A stretch of 64,000 nt of DNA, taken from assembly GCF_022818495.1 (NCBI RefSeq), contig NZ_CP089291.1, positions 1,520,501 to 1,584,500 of the forward strand. The letters are read 5' to 3'. A program made the translations under genes and the position numbers. Positions 30,441-38,752 of this stretch are shown in pieces. The notes beneath the pieces were generated by a model. It saw only the letters and a program-made list of their open reading frames with translations. It was not told where the DNA came from and searched no databases. The DNA comes from Fodinisporobacter ferrooxydans. GTDB taxonomy: Bacteria; Bacillota; Bacilli; Tumebacillales; MYW30-H2. Position 1 is the stretch's first letter. Each line of letters starts with the position of its first letter.

Positions 30441-33400
30441 ATGGTTAACAACAAGACACATCGCTGGACGAGACAACTGCCGGGGAGACTGCGTGTATAT
30501 ATCAAAGGATTACGGCACAATTCACAAAATGCGCAGATCATTGCAGATTCCTTGCAGTCAGTCCCTGGCATTTTACAAGTGCGTCCATGTATTGTAACAG
30601 GCCGCGTCCTGATCCAGTACGACCATCAACAACTCGATCAAGTCAGTCTTTTGCAGGAAACCACACGTTTGGAGCAGCAATTCTCGGCAGACAAGCGGGA
30701 AGCGAATACCATAAGAGTCGACCATCATCAGTGGATGGAAAAGGATGAAGCAGCGGCAACGGCCGAATTCACAGGAACTCTGCATGCTGTTGAATCCGCA
30801 CAGGAAATGAATTGGCATGCTGTTGAAAGCGGGCAAGTGTTGGAACAATTTCAGGTCAATCACCACCAAGGGTTAACTGCCAATCAAGTACATATGTTGC
30901 GGGAGCGATTTGGAGCCAATCAACTGCAAGCAAAGCCCCCTACTCCTTGGATTCAATCATTTGCAGAACAGTTTAAGGAATTTACCACCGTTGTTTTGCT
31001 TGGCGCTTCCGTTCTTTCCATTTTTACAGGTGGATTGATTGACGGTTTGGCGATGGGAGGCATAGTACTTTTAAATGCGGTAATTGGTGCAGTTCAGGAG
31101 CAGAAAGCGGAGCAAGTGGTGCTATCGCTGAACCAATTCCAGCCGCCTGTTTGTACTGTGCTGCGAGATGGAGAAGAAGTTCAACTCTCGGGAATGGATC
31201 TTGTGCCGGGGGATATCGTACAGTTTGAAGCCGGTGATCGTGTCCCTGCCGATATCCGCATTATTCATGCCTGGAACCTGGAAGTGAACGAAGCGGCGTT
31301 AACCGGAGAATCCTTGCCTGTAGCCAAACATGAGGAAATGCTTGCGATCGCCTGTCCGTTGGCTGACCGCAAAAATATGTTATACATGGGTACGAGCATC
31401 ACTCGCGGCAAAGCGATCGGCATCGTTGTTGCAACGGGGATGGATACGGAAATCGGCCATTTGATGGCACTGATGAAAGACTCGGGGAGAGAGATTACAC
31501 CGCTGCAGCAGAAAGTGACTTCGATTACGAAACTCTTCTTTAAAGCCGCCATGATTGGGGGGGGTATTGTCTTTGCTACAGGACTTGTGCGCGGTATTCC
31601 GCTCATGCAAATGGTCACTACATCCATTACGCTGGCAGCATCAGCCGTACCGCAAGGATTGCCGATCGTCATCACGATTGCATTGAGTGCAGGCATCTTC
31701 CGAATGGCCGAAAAGCAAGTATTGATCCGAAAACTTTCCGCTTTGGAAACACTCGGGCGTACAACGGTCATATGTTCGGACAAGACGGGCACATTGACGA
31801 AAAACGAAATGACTGTACGAACGATCGCGACACCGGGTCAAGCATGGATTGTTACCGGGAACGGATACGATCCGGAGGGATCCATTCTGCCGGAAGACGA
31901 GGAAGTTGCGATTGCCTCAACTACGTCTGCGTCGGACAAAGAGACAATGTTGGAACAACCCTTGCAACATCCGGAATTGAAACGCCTGCTTGAAATCAGC
32001 TTGCTTTGCAATAACAGCAAATTGGAGCAAAGCGCCGATCAGTGGACAATCAAAGGAGATCCGACAGAAGGCGCGCTGGTAAGTCTCGCGGCAAAAGCCG
32101 GTATGCAGCAGGATCGGATGTACCAATGGAGCCGCTGTCACGAGATACCCTTTGACTCCAACGTCGGGACAATGAGCGTTGTTTGCAAGGATACTGCACA
32201 AAAAGACCAGTGTTACGTATTTGCGAAGGGATCCGTCGAAGCGATTTTGCGCTATTGTAATCAATATCAGGAAAATGGTGAAATCTATACACTGACCGCA
32301 GAGAAAAAGCAGATCATTCTAAAGCAAAATGAGATGTATGCAAAAGAAGCGCTGCGTGTTTTGGGATTTGCGTATCGTTCGTTGGAGTGGGACGAATCGA
32401 AAAAAAATGTGGATCAGACGGAGATGATTTACGTTGGCATGGTTGGCATGATGGATCCTCCCAAACCGGAAGTGGAAAATCACATCCGTGAAGCCTATCA
32501 GTTAGGCGTGAAACCGGTGATGATTACGGGAGATCATCCGATTACGGCAATCGCCATTGCCCGGCAATTGGGAATCGGGCACGGCGGGCAAGAGGTACTG
32601 ACCGGTCAGGAACTGGAGCGTCTAACGGATGAGGAATTGCTGCAAAGAGTAGAGCATGTGTCGATTTTTGCCAGAGTGACTCCGGAACATAAATTGCGCA
32701 TCGTCTCGGCGTATCAGAAATTGGGTCACTATGTCGCGATGACAGGTGATGGAGTCAACGACAGTCCGGCGATTAAAAAAGCAAATGTGGGCATTGCCAT
32801 GGGCAAGTCGGGGACGGAAGTAACGAAAGAAACATCAGACATGATCTTGAAAGAAGATCATTTCGGGTCCATTGTGGATGCGGTGAAAGAAGGCCGGACG
32901 ATCATTGGCAATATTCGGCGTGCAGTCGGGTGTCTGCTTACCGGGAATTTGGCGGAAATTCTGGTGACAGGCGCCGCCGTGCTCGTCGGCTTGCCGATTC
33001 CATTGGTACCGATTCAGATTCTCTTAATGAATCTGCTGACAGATGCGGTACCGGCGACGATTTTGGCGATTAATCCGGGCAATAGCCGCAAGCTGACAAA
33101 GCGGCAGGATATTGTGGATCGTTCTCTCTATCAAAAAGTCGTGACACGCGGCATTCTGCTTGGCACAGGCTCCCTCGGACTGTTTGCCTATTCATTGGCT
33201 ATGGGCGCTCCGCTGGTTGTAGCACAGACAGTGGCCTTTGCAACACTTGTTGCCGGACAATTGATGCAAACATTCTCCTGGCGGCAAGAGGGAAGTGTCG
33301 GGGGTGTCAGGGACTGGTTCAAAGACCGCTTCTTTGTGGGAGGTCTCGCGATCTCGTGGGCAGCATTGTTGTCTGTGATTTATATTCCGCCATTATCAGT

Positions 33401-33560
33401 TGTATTCCATACGGCACCTTTGACAATCGGCCAGTGGATACCGGTTTTGGCGGTTGCCGCATCCATATCGATGCTTGCCAAGCCCGTCCTGGGCCTTCTA
33501 TATAAACAAAATCAGCAATCCGATTCATTTCAGCCGACAAATTCATTGGCGGCAGCGTAA
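30441..33560 (+). CDS. Second P2-type cation-transporting ATPase with HMA-like domain
   Basis: A 1039-aa paralogue of the preceding pump. It has an HMA-like N-domain (LPGRLRVYIKG ... TGRVLIQYD, residues 8-60) without cysteines, TGES at 288-291, DKTGT with Asp447, KGS (FAKGSVEAI) and GDGVND at 769-774. TM5 GNLAEI and TM6 NLLTDAVPAT keep the P2A ion ligands. TM4 reads VPQGLP: Gln replaces the Glu that coordinates Ca2+ in SERCA-type PEGLP. That suggests altered ion selectivity or charge. It starts after an atypical aggggtcgaagtg site, 172 bp behind the first pump, so it may have its own promoter. Confidence 0.85.
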   Translation: MVNNKTHRWTRQLPGRLRVYIKGLRHNSQNAQIIADSLQSVPGILQVRPCIVTGRVLIQYDHQQLDQVSLLQETTRLEQQFSADKREANTIRVDHHQWMEKDEAAATAEFTGTLHAVESAQEMNWHAVESGQVLEQFQVNHHQGLTANQVHMLRERFGANQLQAKPPTPWIQSFAEQFKEFTTVVLLGASVLSIFTGGLIDGLAMGGIVLLNAVIGAVQEQKAEQVVLSLNQFQPPVCTVLRDGEEVQLSGMDLVPGDIVQFEAGDRVPADIRIIHAWNLEVNEAALTGESLPVAKHEEMLAIACPLADRKNMLYMGTSITRGKAIGIVVATGMDTEIGHLMALMKDSGREITPLQQKVTSITKLFFKAAMIGGGIVFATGLVRGIPLMQMVTTSITLAASAVPQGLPIVITIALSAGIFRMAEKQVLIRKLSALETLGRTTVICSDKTGTLTKNEMTVRTIATPGQAWIVTGNGYDPEGSILPEDEEVAIASTTSASDKETMLEQPLQHPELKRLLEISLLCNNSKLEQSADQWTIKGDPTEGALVSLAAKAGMQQDRMYQWSRCHEIPFDSNVGTMSVVCKDTAQKDQCYVFAKGSVEAILRYCNQYQENGEIYTLTAEKKQIILKQNEMYAKEALRVLGFAYRSLEWDESKKNVDQTEMIYVGMVGMMDPPKPEVENHIREAYQLGVKPVMITGDHPITAIAIARQLGIGHGGQEVLTGQELERLTDEELLQRVEHVSIFARVTPEHKLRIVSAYQKLGHYVAMTGDGVNDSPAIKKANVGIAMGKSGTEVTKETSDMILKEDHFGSIVDAVKEGRTIIGNIRRAVGCLLTGNLAEILVTGAAVLVGLPIPLVPIQILLMNLLTDAVPATILAINPGNSRKLTKRQDIVDRSLYQKVVTRGILLGTGSLGLFAYSLAMGAPLVVAQTVAFATLVAGQLMQTFSWRQEGSVGGVRDWFKDRFFVGGLAISWAALLSVIYIPPLSVVFHTAPLTIGQWIPVLAVAASISMLAKPVLGLLYKQNQQSDSFQPTNSLAAA

Positions 33561-33614
33561 GTCAAGGTTGCTCGTATCGTATCTGTTCGTATTCGAAAAG
33601 AGGTGAATGCATCT

Positions 33615-33761
33615 ATGATTCATCAGAGGATTGAAAGCTGGATTATGGGAATGGCGATCGTGATGACCGCTCCCGCCTTGATTTCCGTCATGATCGAAAC
33701 TTTTTGTCCAAGGGCAGTTTTGGGGACGAGAGGATTAAATAAAATTTTTGGTGCAAAATAA
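33615..33761 (+). CDS. Small membrane protein (48 aa) of the ATPase locus
   Basis: A short frame behind aagaggtgaatgcatct: basic start MIHQRIESW, one hydrophobic helix (IMGMAIVMTAPALISVMIE) and a basic tail ending LNKIFGAK. The first 28 residues align by eye with the start of the 83-aa protein at 26881 (Arg, Glu, Gly and Thr at matching spacing), so the two may be paralogues. It sits 54 nt after the second pump. It is short enough to be missed by standard annotation. Confidence 0.6.
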   Translation: MIHQRIESWIMGMAIVMTAPALISVMIETFCPRAVLGTRGLNKIFGAK

Positions 33762-33804
33762 AGGTACAGATGTTACAGAAACTTTAACTAGAGGGTGATC
33801 TGCA

Positions 33805-34179
33805 TTGTTTAGAGGCGCATCTTTATGGACAGGATTAATTGCAGGTGGATTGTACCAGTTTGAGGATGCAAAATCCTATAATAACGGCGAAATCAAAAAA
33901 AATGATTATGCAGCCAAAACCACTACGAATGTGGTCAGCGCTGTCGGCATTATGGCTGGCGTTGAGTATGGCGCTATCTGGGGAACGGCGCTTATGCCGG
34001 GCATCGGCACTGTCGTTGGTTCCGTCGTTGGTGCGGTTGTCGGTGATCGGCTCGGTCAATATGTAGGCGGACAAGCCGGCAACATGATGTTCAACCGCAA
34101 TCGGAATGGACAGAGTCCGCTCATGGCGCCAAATGGGATGGAACAGAATCAAGCCGGACAGACTTCGATCATTCAGTAA
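33805..34179 (+). CDS. Glycine-zipper small protein (124 aa)
   Basis: TTG start behind agagggtgatctgca. Residues ~45-95 contain glycine-zipper helices (GTVVGSVVGAVVGDRLGQYVGGQAG pattern), which commonly form membrane-embedded or outer-envelope helix pairs. The C-terminal tail is polar (Asn/Gln-rich). It follows the 48-aa gene in the ATPase locus. The function is unknown; a membrane accessory of the pumps is inference. Confidence 0.65.
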   Translation: MFRGASLWTGLIAGGLYQFEDAKSYNNGEIKKNDYAAKTTTNVVSAVGIMAGVEYGAIWGTALMPGIGTVVGSVVGAVVGDRLGQYVGGQAGNMMFNRNRNGQSPLMAPNGMEQNQAGQTSIIQ

Positions 34180-34310
34180 TTTTCAAAGGTGTTTTTATGC
34201 CGGTACAAATGGGTTGGCAATTCCCCCATGCCATTCTGATAGGAAGATACATGCCGGAGGTCCTCGAGCAATCGGGGATTTCCGGCGTTTGTGCCAAGGA
34301 GGATAAAAAG

Positions 34311-34532
34311 TTGGAAACGGTTGATCAACATTTGAAACAAGCGTTTTCTCATTTGCGGGAAGCGCTGGATCTAAGTATTCAAATGGTGCAAAACGATACA
34401 AATGCCAAAGGGTCGGTAGGGCGTTTGTGGGAAGGGTTTTTGGGCGAGTTTTTCAACATGATTCGAGTCAAGGGAAAAGAAAGTCGCTTAAATTTATTGT
34501 CCTTTGTAAAATTTCCATCTTTATGGAAGTAA
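34311..34532 (+). CDS. Small helical protein of unknown function (73 aa)
   Basis: The TTG at 34311 has an ideal aaggagg site 7 nt upstream, whereas an in-frame ATG at 34197 has none. The product is helical and amphipathic (HLKQAFSHLREALDLSIQMV), with a Gly/Phe/Trp-rich centre (GRLWEGFLGEFFNMI) and a basic end. The family is unrecognised. It is the last gene of the ATPase locus, 76 nt before the glycosyltransferase. Confidence 0.5.
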   Translation: METVDQHLKQAFSHLREALDLSIQMVQNDTNAKGSVGRLWEGFLGEFFNMIRVKGKESRLNLLSFVKFPSLWK

Positions 34533-34608
34533 AACAAATGGGATAATTGTCCAAGCATGGAATACGAAAAACGGAAATGGTCATGGTTGTCAGAGAGGTA
34601 GGAGACTG

Positions 34609-35757
34609 ATGCCAATGAAAAAAATACTTGTCATGCCTTTTTTGAATATTCCATCTGGACACCATCAGGTTGCAGATGCAGTGATGGAGTGGATTCAATA
34701 CGTGGATTCATCAGTAGAATATGACAAAGTGGACATCATTGAATATAGCTATGGCAGACTGGTATCTGTGATATCTGCCGGCTATGTTCATTTCATACGC
34801 CTTTTTCCAAAAGCATATAGTTACATGTATCGAAAACTTTTCTATAGTCCGGACTCGGAAGAAAAACGGTTCCGCATGTATGAATGGTTGTTTATGAACG
34901 ATATGAAAAAGCTATTGGAAGAAAAACAGCCGGATTGTATTATTTGCACACATGCATTGCCATCATATCTGGCCAATCGGATGAAGATTTCCGGGTTGCT
35001 TACCACACCGGTGATCAATGTGTATACCGATTTGTTTGTCAATGACATTTGGGGAATTCAAGGAATTGATTATCATCTTGTCCCTAATCTTCATATAAAG
35101 GAATGGTTACAGCAAAAAGGCGTATTGGAAACCAGGATTTTCGTTACAGGAATTCCGACACATCCGCAAATTACCCGCTCCAAAAAACGTCTGCTTCACT
35201 CCAATTCAGCGATCCATGTGCTGGTGGCTGGAGGGAGTCTTGGCATTGGCGGCATGCGATCGTTTCTTAAGAGGAATTCGGTGACGGAAAACGTCCACTA
35301 TTTTGTACTATGCGGCAAGAATATTCGACTGTATCAAGAGTTGCTGAAGTTAAATCAATCACAGATTACACCATTGCCCTATATTTACTCGCGGGAAGAA
35401 ATGAACCGGCTGTATGATGAAGTGGATATTATTGTGACAAAAGCCGGCGGTGTGACGATCAGTGAAGGATTGATGAAACGAATCCCCATTCTTGTTTACG
35501 ATACGTTGCCCGGACAAGAAGAGATCAATTTGCAATATTTGAAACATATGGGGTTAATCTTTGATTTGCAAGATTGGAATCAAACAAAAACAGTTGAAGA
35601 TACCATTATTGCGATTTTAAAAAGCAAACATCAATTGGAAGAGGTTCTTGAGAAAATGGAGGAATACGAAAGACAGATTTCAGATAACAATCTTCCCTAC
35701 ATATTCAATCGTATCTTGCAAACACAAGTCCATGCGGGCATGGCGGAAAATATGTGA
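34609..35757 (+). CDS. UgtP/MGDG-synthase-like glycosyltransferase (GT28)
   Basis: A 382-aa membrane-associated glycosyltransferase. The N-terminal lipid-acceptor domain starts with the loop NIPSGHHQVADAV, typical of MGDG synthase and UgtP. The C-terminal nucleotide-sugar domain has VAGGSLGIGGM near 205 and the acceptor/donor loop VTKAGGVTISEGL near 280. Relatives transfer glucose or galactose to diacylglycerol, making glycolipids and the lipoteichoic acid anchor. The start follows gtaggagactg. The sugar donor cannot be told. A bidirectional hairpin follows. Confidence 0.82.
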   Translation: MPMKKILVMPFLNIPSGHHQVADAVMEWIQYVDSSVEYDKVDIIEYSYGRLVSVISAGYVHFIRLFPKAYSYMYRKLFYSPDSEEKRFRMYEWLFMNDMKKLLEEKQPDCIICTHALPSYLANRMKISGLLTTPVINVYTDLFVNDIWGIQGIDYHLVPNLHIKEWLQQKGVLETRIFVTGIPTHPQITRSKKRLLHSNSAIHVLVAGGSLGIGGMRSFLKRNSVTENVHYFVLCGKNIRLYQELLKLNQSQITPLPYIYSREEMNRLYDEVDIIVTKAGGVTISEGLMKRIPILVYDTLPGQEEINLQYLKHMGLIFDLQDWNQTKTVEDTIIAILKSKHQLEEVLEKMEEYERQISDNNLPYIFNRILQTQVHAGMAENM

Positions 35758-35779
35758 AGCAGGATCCTGTTTGAACGGT

Positions 35780-35810
35780 TTGGCTTCGAATCGCTCATGT
35801 TCGAAGCCAA
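35780..35810. terminator. Bidirectional terminator
   Basis: Stem ttggcttcgaa/ttcgaagccaa between the convergent glycosyltransferase and yetF-like genes, followed downstream by a T-run on the plus strand. Confidence 0.75.
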
Positions 35811-35828
35811 GCAACTTTTCAGCTTTTT

Positions 35829-36515
35829 TTAGCTGTTTTGTTTTAATGCCACGTAGAGTTTGCCATTGGCTTCAAGCTGTGCCACGAAAACATCCTCTGA
35901 CCGGTTGGCTCCTTGTTTTTGAATTTGTGCCAATAACCATTCTTTTGAATATCCCATCGTTCCTAATGTTCGCTCCATAATATGTCCGTCCATAATCACA
36001 ATTCGCGGCGGCAGTTCCCTCTGCGTTTGCAGATTGAGCAGGGAGGGAGTAACGGGCTGATACTCGGATTTCTTCATGATACTGATTCTTCCATTTGTCT
36101 CTAAAACTGCAAATTCGATATCCTGTAATTTGAATACATCTTTTTCCCTAAGCATCGATAGTAAATCATCAATCGCCAGTTTTTGTTTTCGCAAATTATG
36201 TTCGAGAATTTTGCCACTTTCGATCAATACGGTTGGATGTCCATCGGACAGGTTACGGAATGTATAGGATTTTAAATTGATTTTGCTGATACAAATTGGT
36301 GTAATTCCCCAAACGAGCAAACCAATGAGACCGTCAATTGTATTGACATCCCGTTCACAAGATAGACTTGATGCTATGTTTCCAATGGTAATTCCGACAA
36401 CATAATCAAAAAATGTGAGTTGAGCGATATGCCGCTTCCCAAGTATGCGGGCAAATACAAGCAAGAAAATAAAGGAACTGATTGCACGGATTGCCATAAA
36501 AAGAAAATCGGGCAT
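35829..36515 (-). CDS. YetF-like DUF421 membrane protein
   Basis: About 228 aa: three N-terminal membrane helices (AIRAISSFIFLLVFARILGKR, then FFDYVVGITIGNIA), followed by a soluble DUF421 domain. The segment GKRHIAQLTFFDYVVGITIGN is the family hallmark. The ATG at 36515 is 10 nt from ggggaggtg; an in-frame upstream ATG lacks a site. The function of the family is not settled; in Bacillus related proteins are spore-associated. Confidence 0.85.
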   Translation of the reverse strand: MPDFLFMAIRAISSFIFLLVFARILGKRHIAQLTFFDYVVGITIGNIASSLSCERDVNTIDGLIGLLVWGITPICISKINLKSYTFRNLSDGHPTVLIESGKILEHNLRKQKLAIDDLLSMLREKDVFKLQDIEFAVLETNGRISIMKKSEYQPVTPSLLNLQTQRELPPRIVIMDGHIMERTLGTMGYSKEWLLAQIQKQGANRSEDVFVAQLEANGKLYVALKQNS

Positions 36516-36716
36516 AAAACACCTGCACCTCCCCTGCTCCTTTATTGTCAAACAGTATCCCATTTTTTATCCCATAGAAAAGGAAGCAATCTTTTGATAT
36601 GAAAAATGACCAATGTAATTGTTCCGGCTTGAAAATATCCCTATTGATTTTTTATAGAAATGGTTTAATCTAAAGCTAGTTTGCGTGTGTCAATATTCCC
36701 GGTTGGGGTGTCTTAT

Positions 36717-38339
36717 TTGGAAAAATATCAACAACTGTTTATGAAGCGCCTGCAATCGACGATACAACGGTGGGTGCAGCAGCAACATGTGACAAATCAA
36801 GACCTATATCGCTTTGTACATACTGTCAAGGGGACTGCGGCTTCTATCGGTTTGCCGCATGTATCGGAGCTTGCGGAGGAAAGCGTACGGAATCTGAATG
36901 AAGCAGATGACCGCATATGGGAGTATCAGGATTGGTACATGATAGTAGATCCGATCTTACAAACTCTGGATTTTCAACAGTCCCTTCTGCTCAACAACCG
37001 GCCTCTTAAAAACAAACAACCACCCACAGCAAGAGAAGATAGTCCGCTCATCCTGGTTGTAGATGACGACATTGAGTTTTTGACATATTTAAAGGATGAG
37101 TTGGAAAAAGAGGGCCTGATGGTATTGGGCTCGTTGAATGCAGAAAAGGCTCTTGAACAGTTTTATGAACAAAAGCCGGATTGTGTCATACTTGATGTGC
37201 ATTTGCCGGACAAAAGCGGTTTGGATGTCCTTCATTCCATGATTGAAAAAGCACAGGCATTGTTTATTCCCATACTGGTAATCAGTGCGGATCATGACAA
37301 AAACAAGCGTATGCAAGCGTATGAAATCGGAGCCGTTGATTATATTGAAAAGCCTTTTGATTACGACGAATTTAAAGTGCGATTGAAAAATCGGCTGAAA
37401 TACAAGGAAATTGCCAATAAGGCGATATTGCTGGATGAACTGACCGGGGCGTTTAATCGCAAGTTTTTCAAATTGGAAATGGAACGACAGCTCCATGAAA
37501 TCAGCCGTTCGAATGAATCGTTTGCTATTGTTTTACTGGATTTGGACTATTTTAAATCCATCAATGATCGATTCGGGCATCATGTGGGAGATGAAGTCTT
37601 ACTTGCATTTTCAAATTTTATAAAAGAAAAGAAACGGTTTTCGGACTTTTTTATCCGGTATGGCGGCGAGGAATTTATTCTCCTGTTGCCGCGGACAAAC
37701 TCCAAGCAAGCGCATGTACTTACAAATCGGCTTTTGCAGGAATTTTCCGCTGTTACATTTGGAGGAAATGAAAATTCTTTCCATGTGACATTTTCTGCTG
37801 GAATCGTGGAAATTACATCTGAATCCGCACACATTGAAGAATATATGAAGAGAGTGGATCAAGCGCTGTATCGAGCAAAAGAAGATGGAAGAAATCGCGT
37901 CTGTATTTACGATAAAAACGCCGTTTCTGCCAGAGGCGCAGATATCATTCACATCGGTATTATCGATGATGACACTGTGATGCACCAATTGTTGTCAGAT
38001 CAACTCACCCGTTTGCAGCTCACCGGTTTTGCGCTTGATGTCAAAGCATTCCGCGACGGCGAAGAGTTTTTTGGTTGCGATTGGCATAAGCAAAAAGGGA
38101 AATATCTGATCTTGCTCGACGGCATATTGCCCCGTATGGATGGATTGGAAGTTCTGAAGAAAATTCGCAACGAATGCGACAAAAATGATTTTGTCGTGAT
38201 CATGTTGACTGGCCGCAAAGAGGAAAAGGATATTGTTGCCGCATTGGAAATGGGAGCGGATGATTATTTGACAAAGCCATTTAGCCTGATCGAACTGGAG
38301 GCAAGAATTAAAAGGCTTGTATTGCGGATGTTGAATTAG
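36717..38339 (+). CDS. Hpt-receiver-GGDEF-receiver signalling protein
   Basis: About 540 aa from a TTG behind ggggtgtctta. Order: histidine phosphotransfer domain (residues ~1-85, HTVKGTAASIG), receiver 1 (~110-225, phospho-Asp in CVILDVHLP), diguanylate cyclase (~245-400, active site RYGGEEF) and receiver 2 (~415-540, LLDGILPRMDG). It can probably accept and relay phosphate and make cyclic di-GMP. No inhibitory-site RxxD is seen immediately before GGEEF. It is followed by a stand-alone receiver and a hybrid kinase, so the three are likely one pathway. Confidence 0.88.
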   Translation: MEKYQQLFMKRLQSTIQRWVQQQHVTNQDLYRFVHTVKGTAASIGLPHVSELAEESVRNLNEADDRIWEYQDWYMIVDPILQTLDFQQSLLLNNRPLKNKQPPTAREDSPLILVVDDDIEFLTYLKDELEKEGLMVLGSLNAEKALEQFYEQKPDCVILDVHLPDKSGLDVLHSMIEKAQALFIPILVISADHDKNKRMQAYEIGAVDYIEKPFDYDEFKVRLKNRLKYKEIANKAILLDELTGAFNRKFFKLEMERQLHEISRSNESFAIVLLDLDYFKSINDRFGHHVGDEVLLAFSNFIKEKKRFSDFFIRYGGEEFILLLPRTNSKQAHVLTNRLLQEFSAVTFGGNENSFHVTFSAGIVEITSESAHIEEYMKRVDQALYRAKEDGRNRVCIYDKNAVSARGADIIHIGIIDDDTVMHQLLSDQLTRLQLTGFALDVKAFRDGEEFFGCDWHKQKGKYLILLDGILPRMDGLEVLKKIRNECDKNDFVVIMLTGRKEEKDIVAALEMGADDYLTKPFSLIELEARIKRLVLRMLN

Positions 38340-38386
38340 GGATCCGTTGCGGCAAAAAAATTGGCATTGAGGGAGCATGCTGTCTT

Positions 38387-38752
38387 ATGAAGCGCGTTTT
38401 ATTGGCGGAAGATGAAGAAGTTTTACGAATGCTTATTATCGATTCTCTGGAAGATACGGATATTGCGATTGATGAAGCTGCAGACGGTTTAGAAGCCTAT
38501 CAATGTTTTGAAAGAAACGAGTATGATTTGTTGATGGTCGATTATATGATGCCGGGGATGACAGGAATCGAAGTGATTCGGAAAGTCAGGGAACATCCGA
38601 CGAAGCACGATGTGGCAATCTTAATGCTCACGGCCAAGAGCCAGCAAAAAGATGAAGAATTGGCAAAAGAAGCAGGGGCTGATTACTTCCTGGCAAAACC
38701 TTTCAGCCCGGTTAAATTGATTGAACTTGTGGAGGAAATTTTGCGTGTTTAA
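38387..38752 (+). CDS. Stand-alone CheY-like response regulator
   Basis: A 121-aa single receiver domain: acidic pocket AEDEE, phospho-Asp in LLMVDYMMPG, conserved Thr in MLTAK and Lys in LAKPFSP. There is no output domain. Its stop codon overlaps the GTG start of the hybrid kinase by 8 nt, which implies translational coupling and direct phosphotransfer between the two. Confidence 0.9.
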   Translation: MKRVLLAEDEEVLRMLIIDSLEDTDIAIDEAADGLEAYQCFERNEYDLLMVDYMMPGMTGIEVIRKVREHPTKHDVAILMLTAKSQQKDEELAKEAGADYFLAKPFSPVKLIELVEEILRV

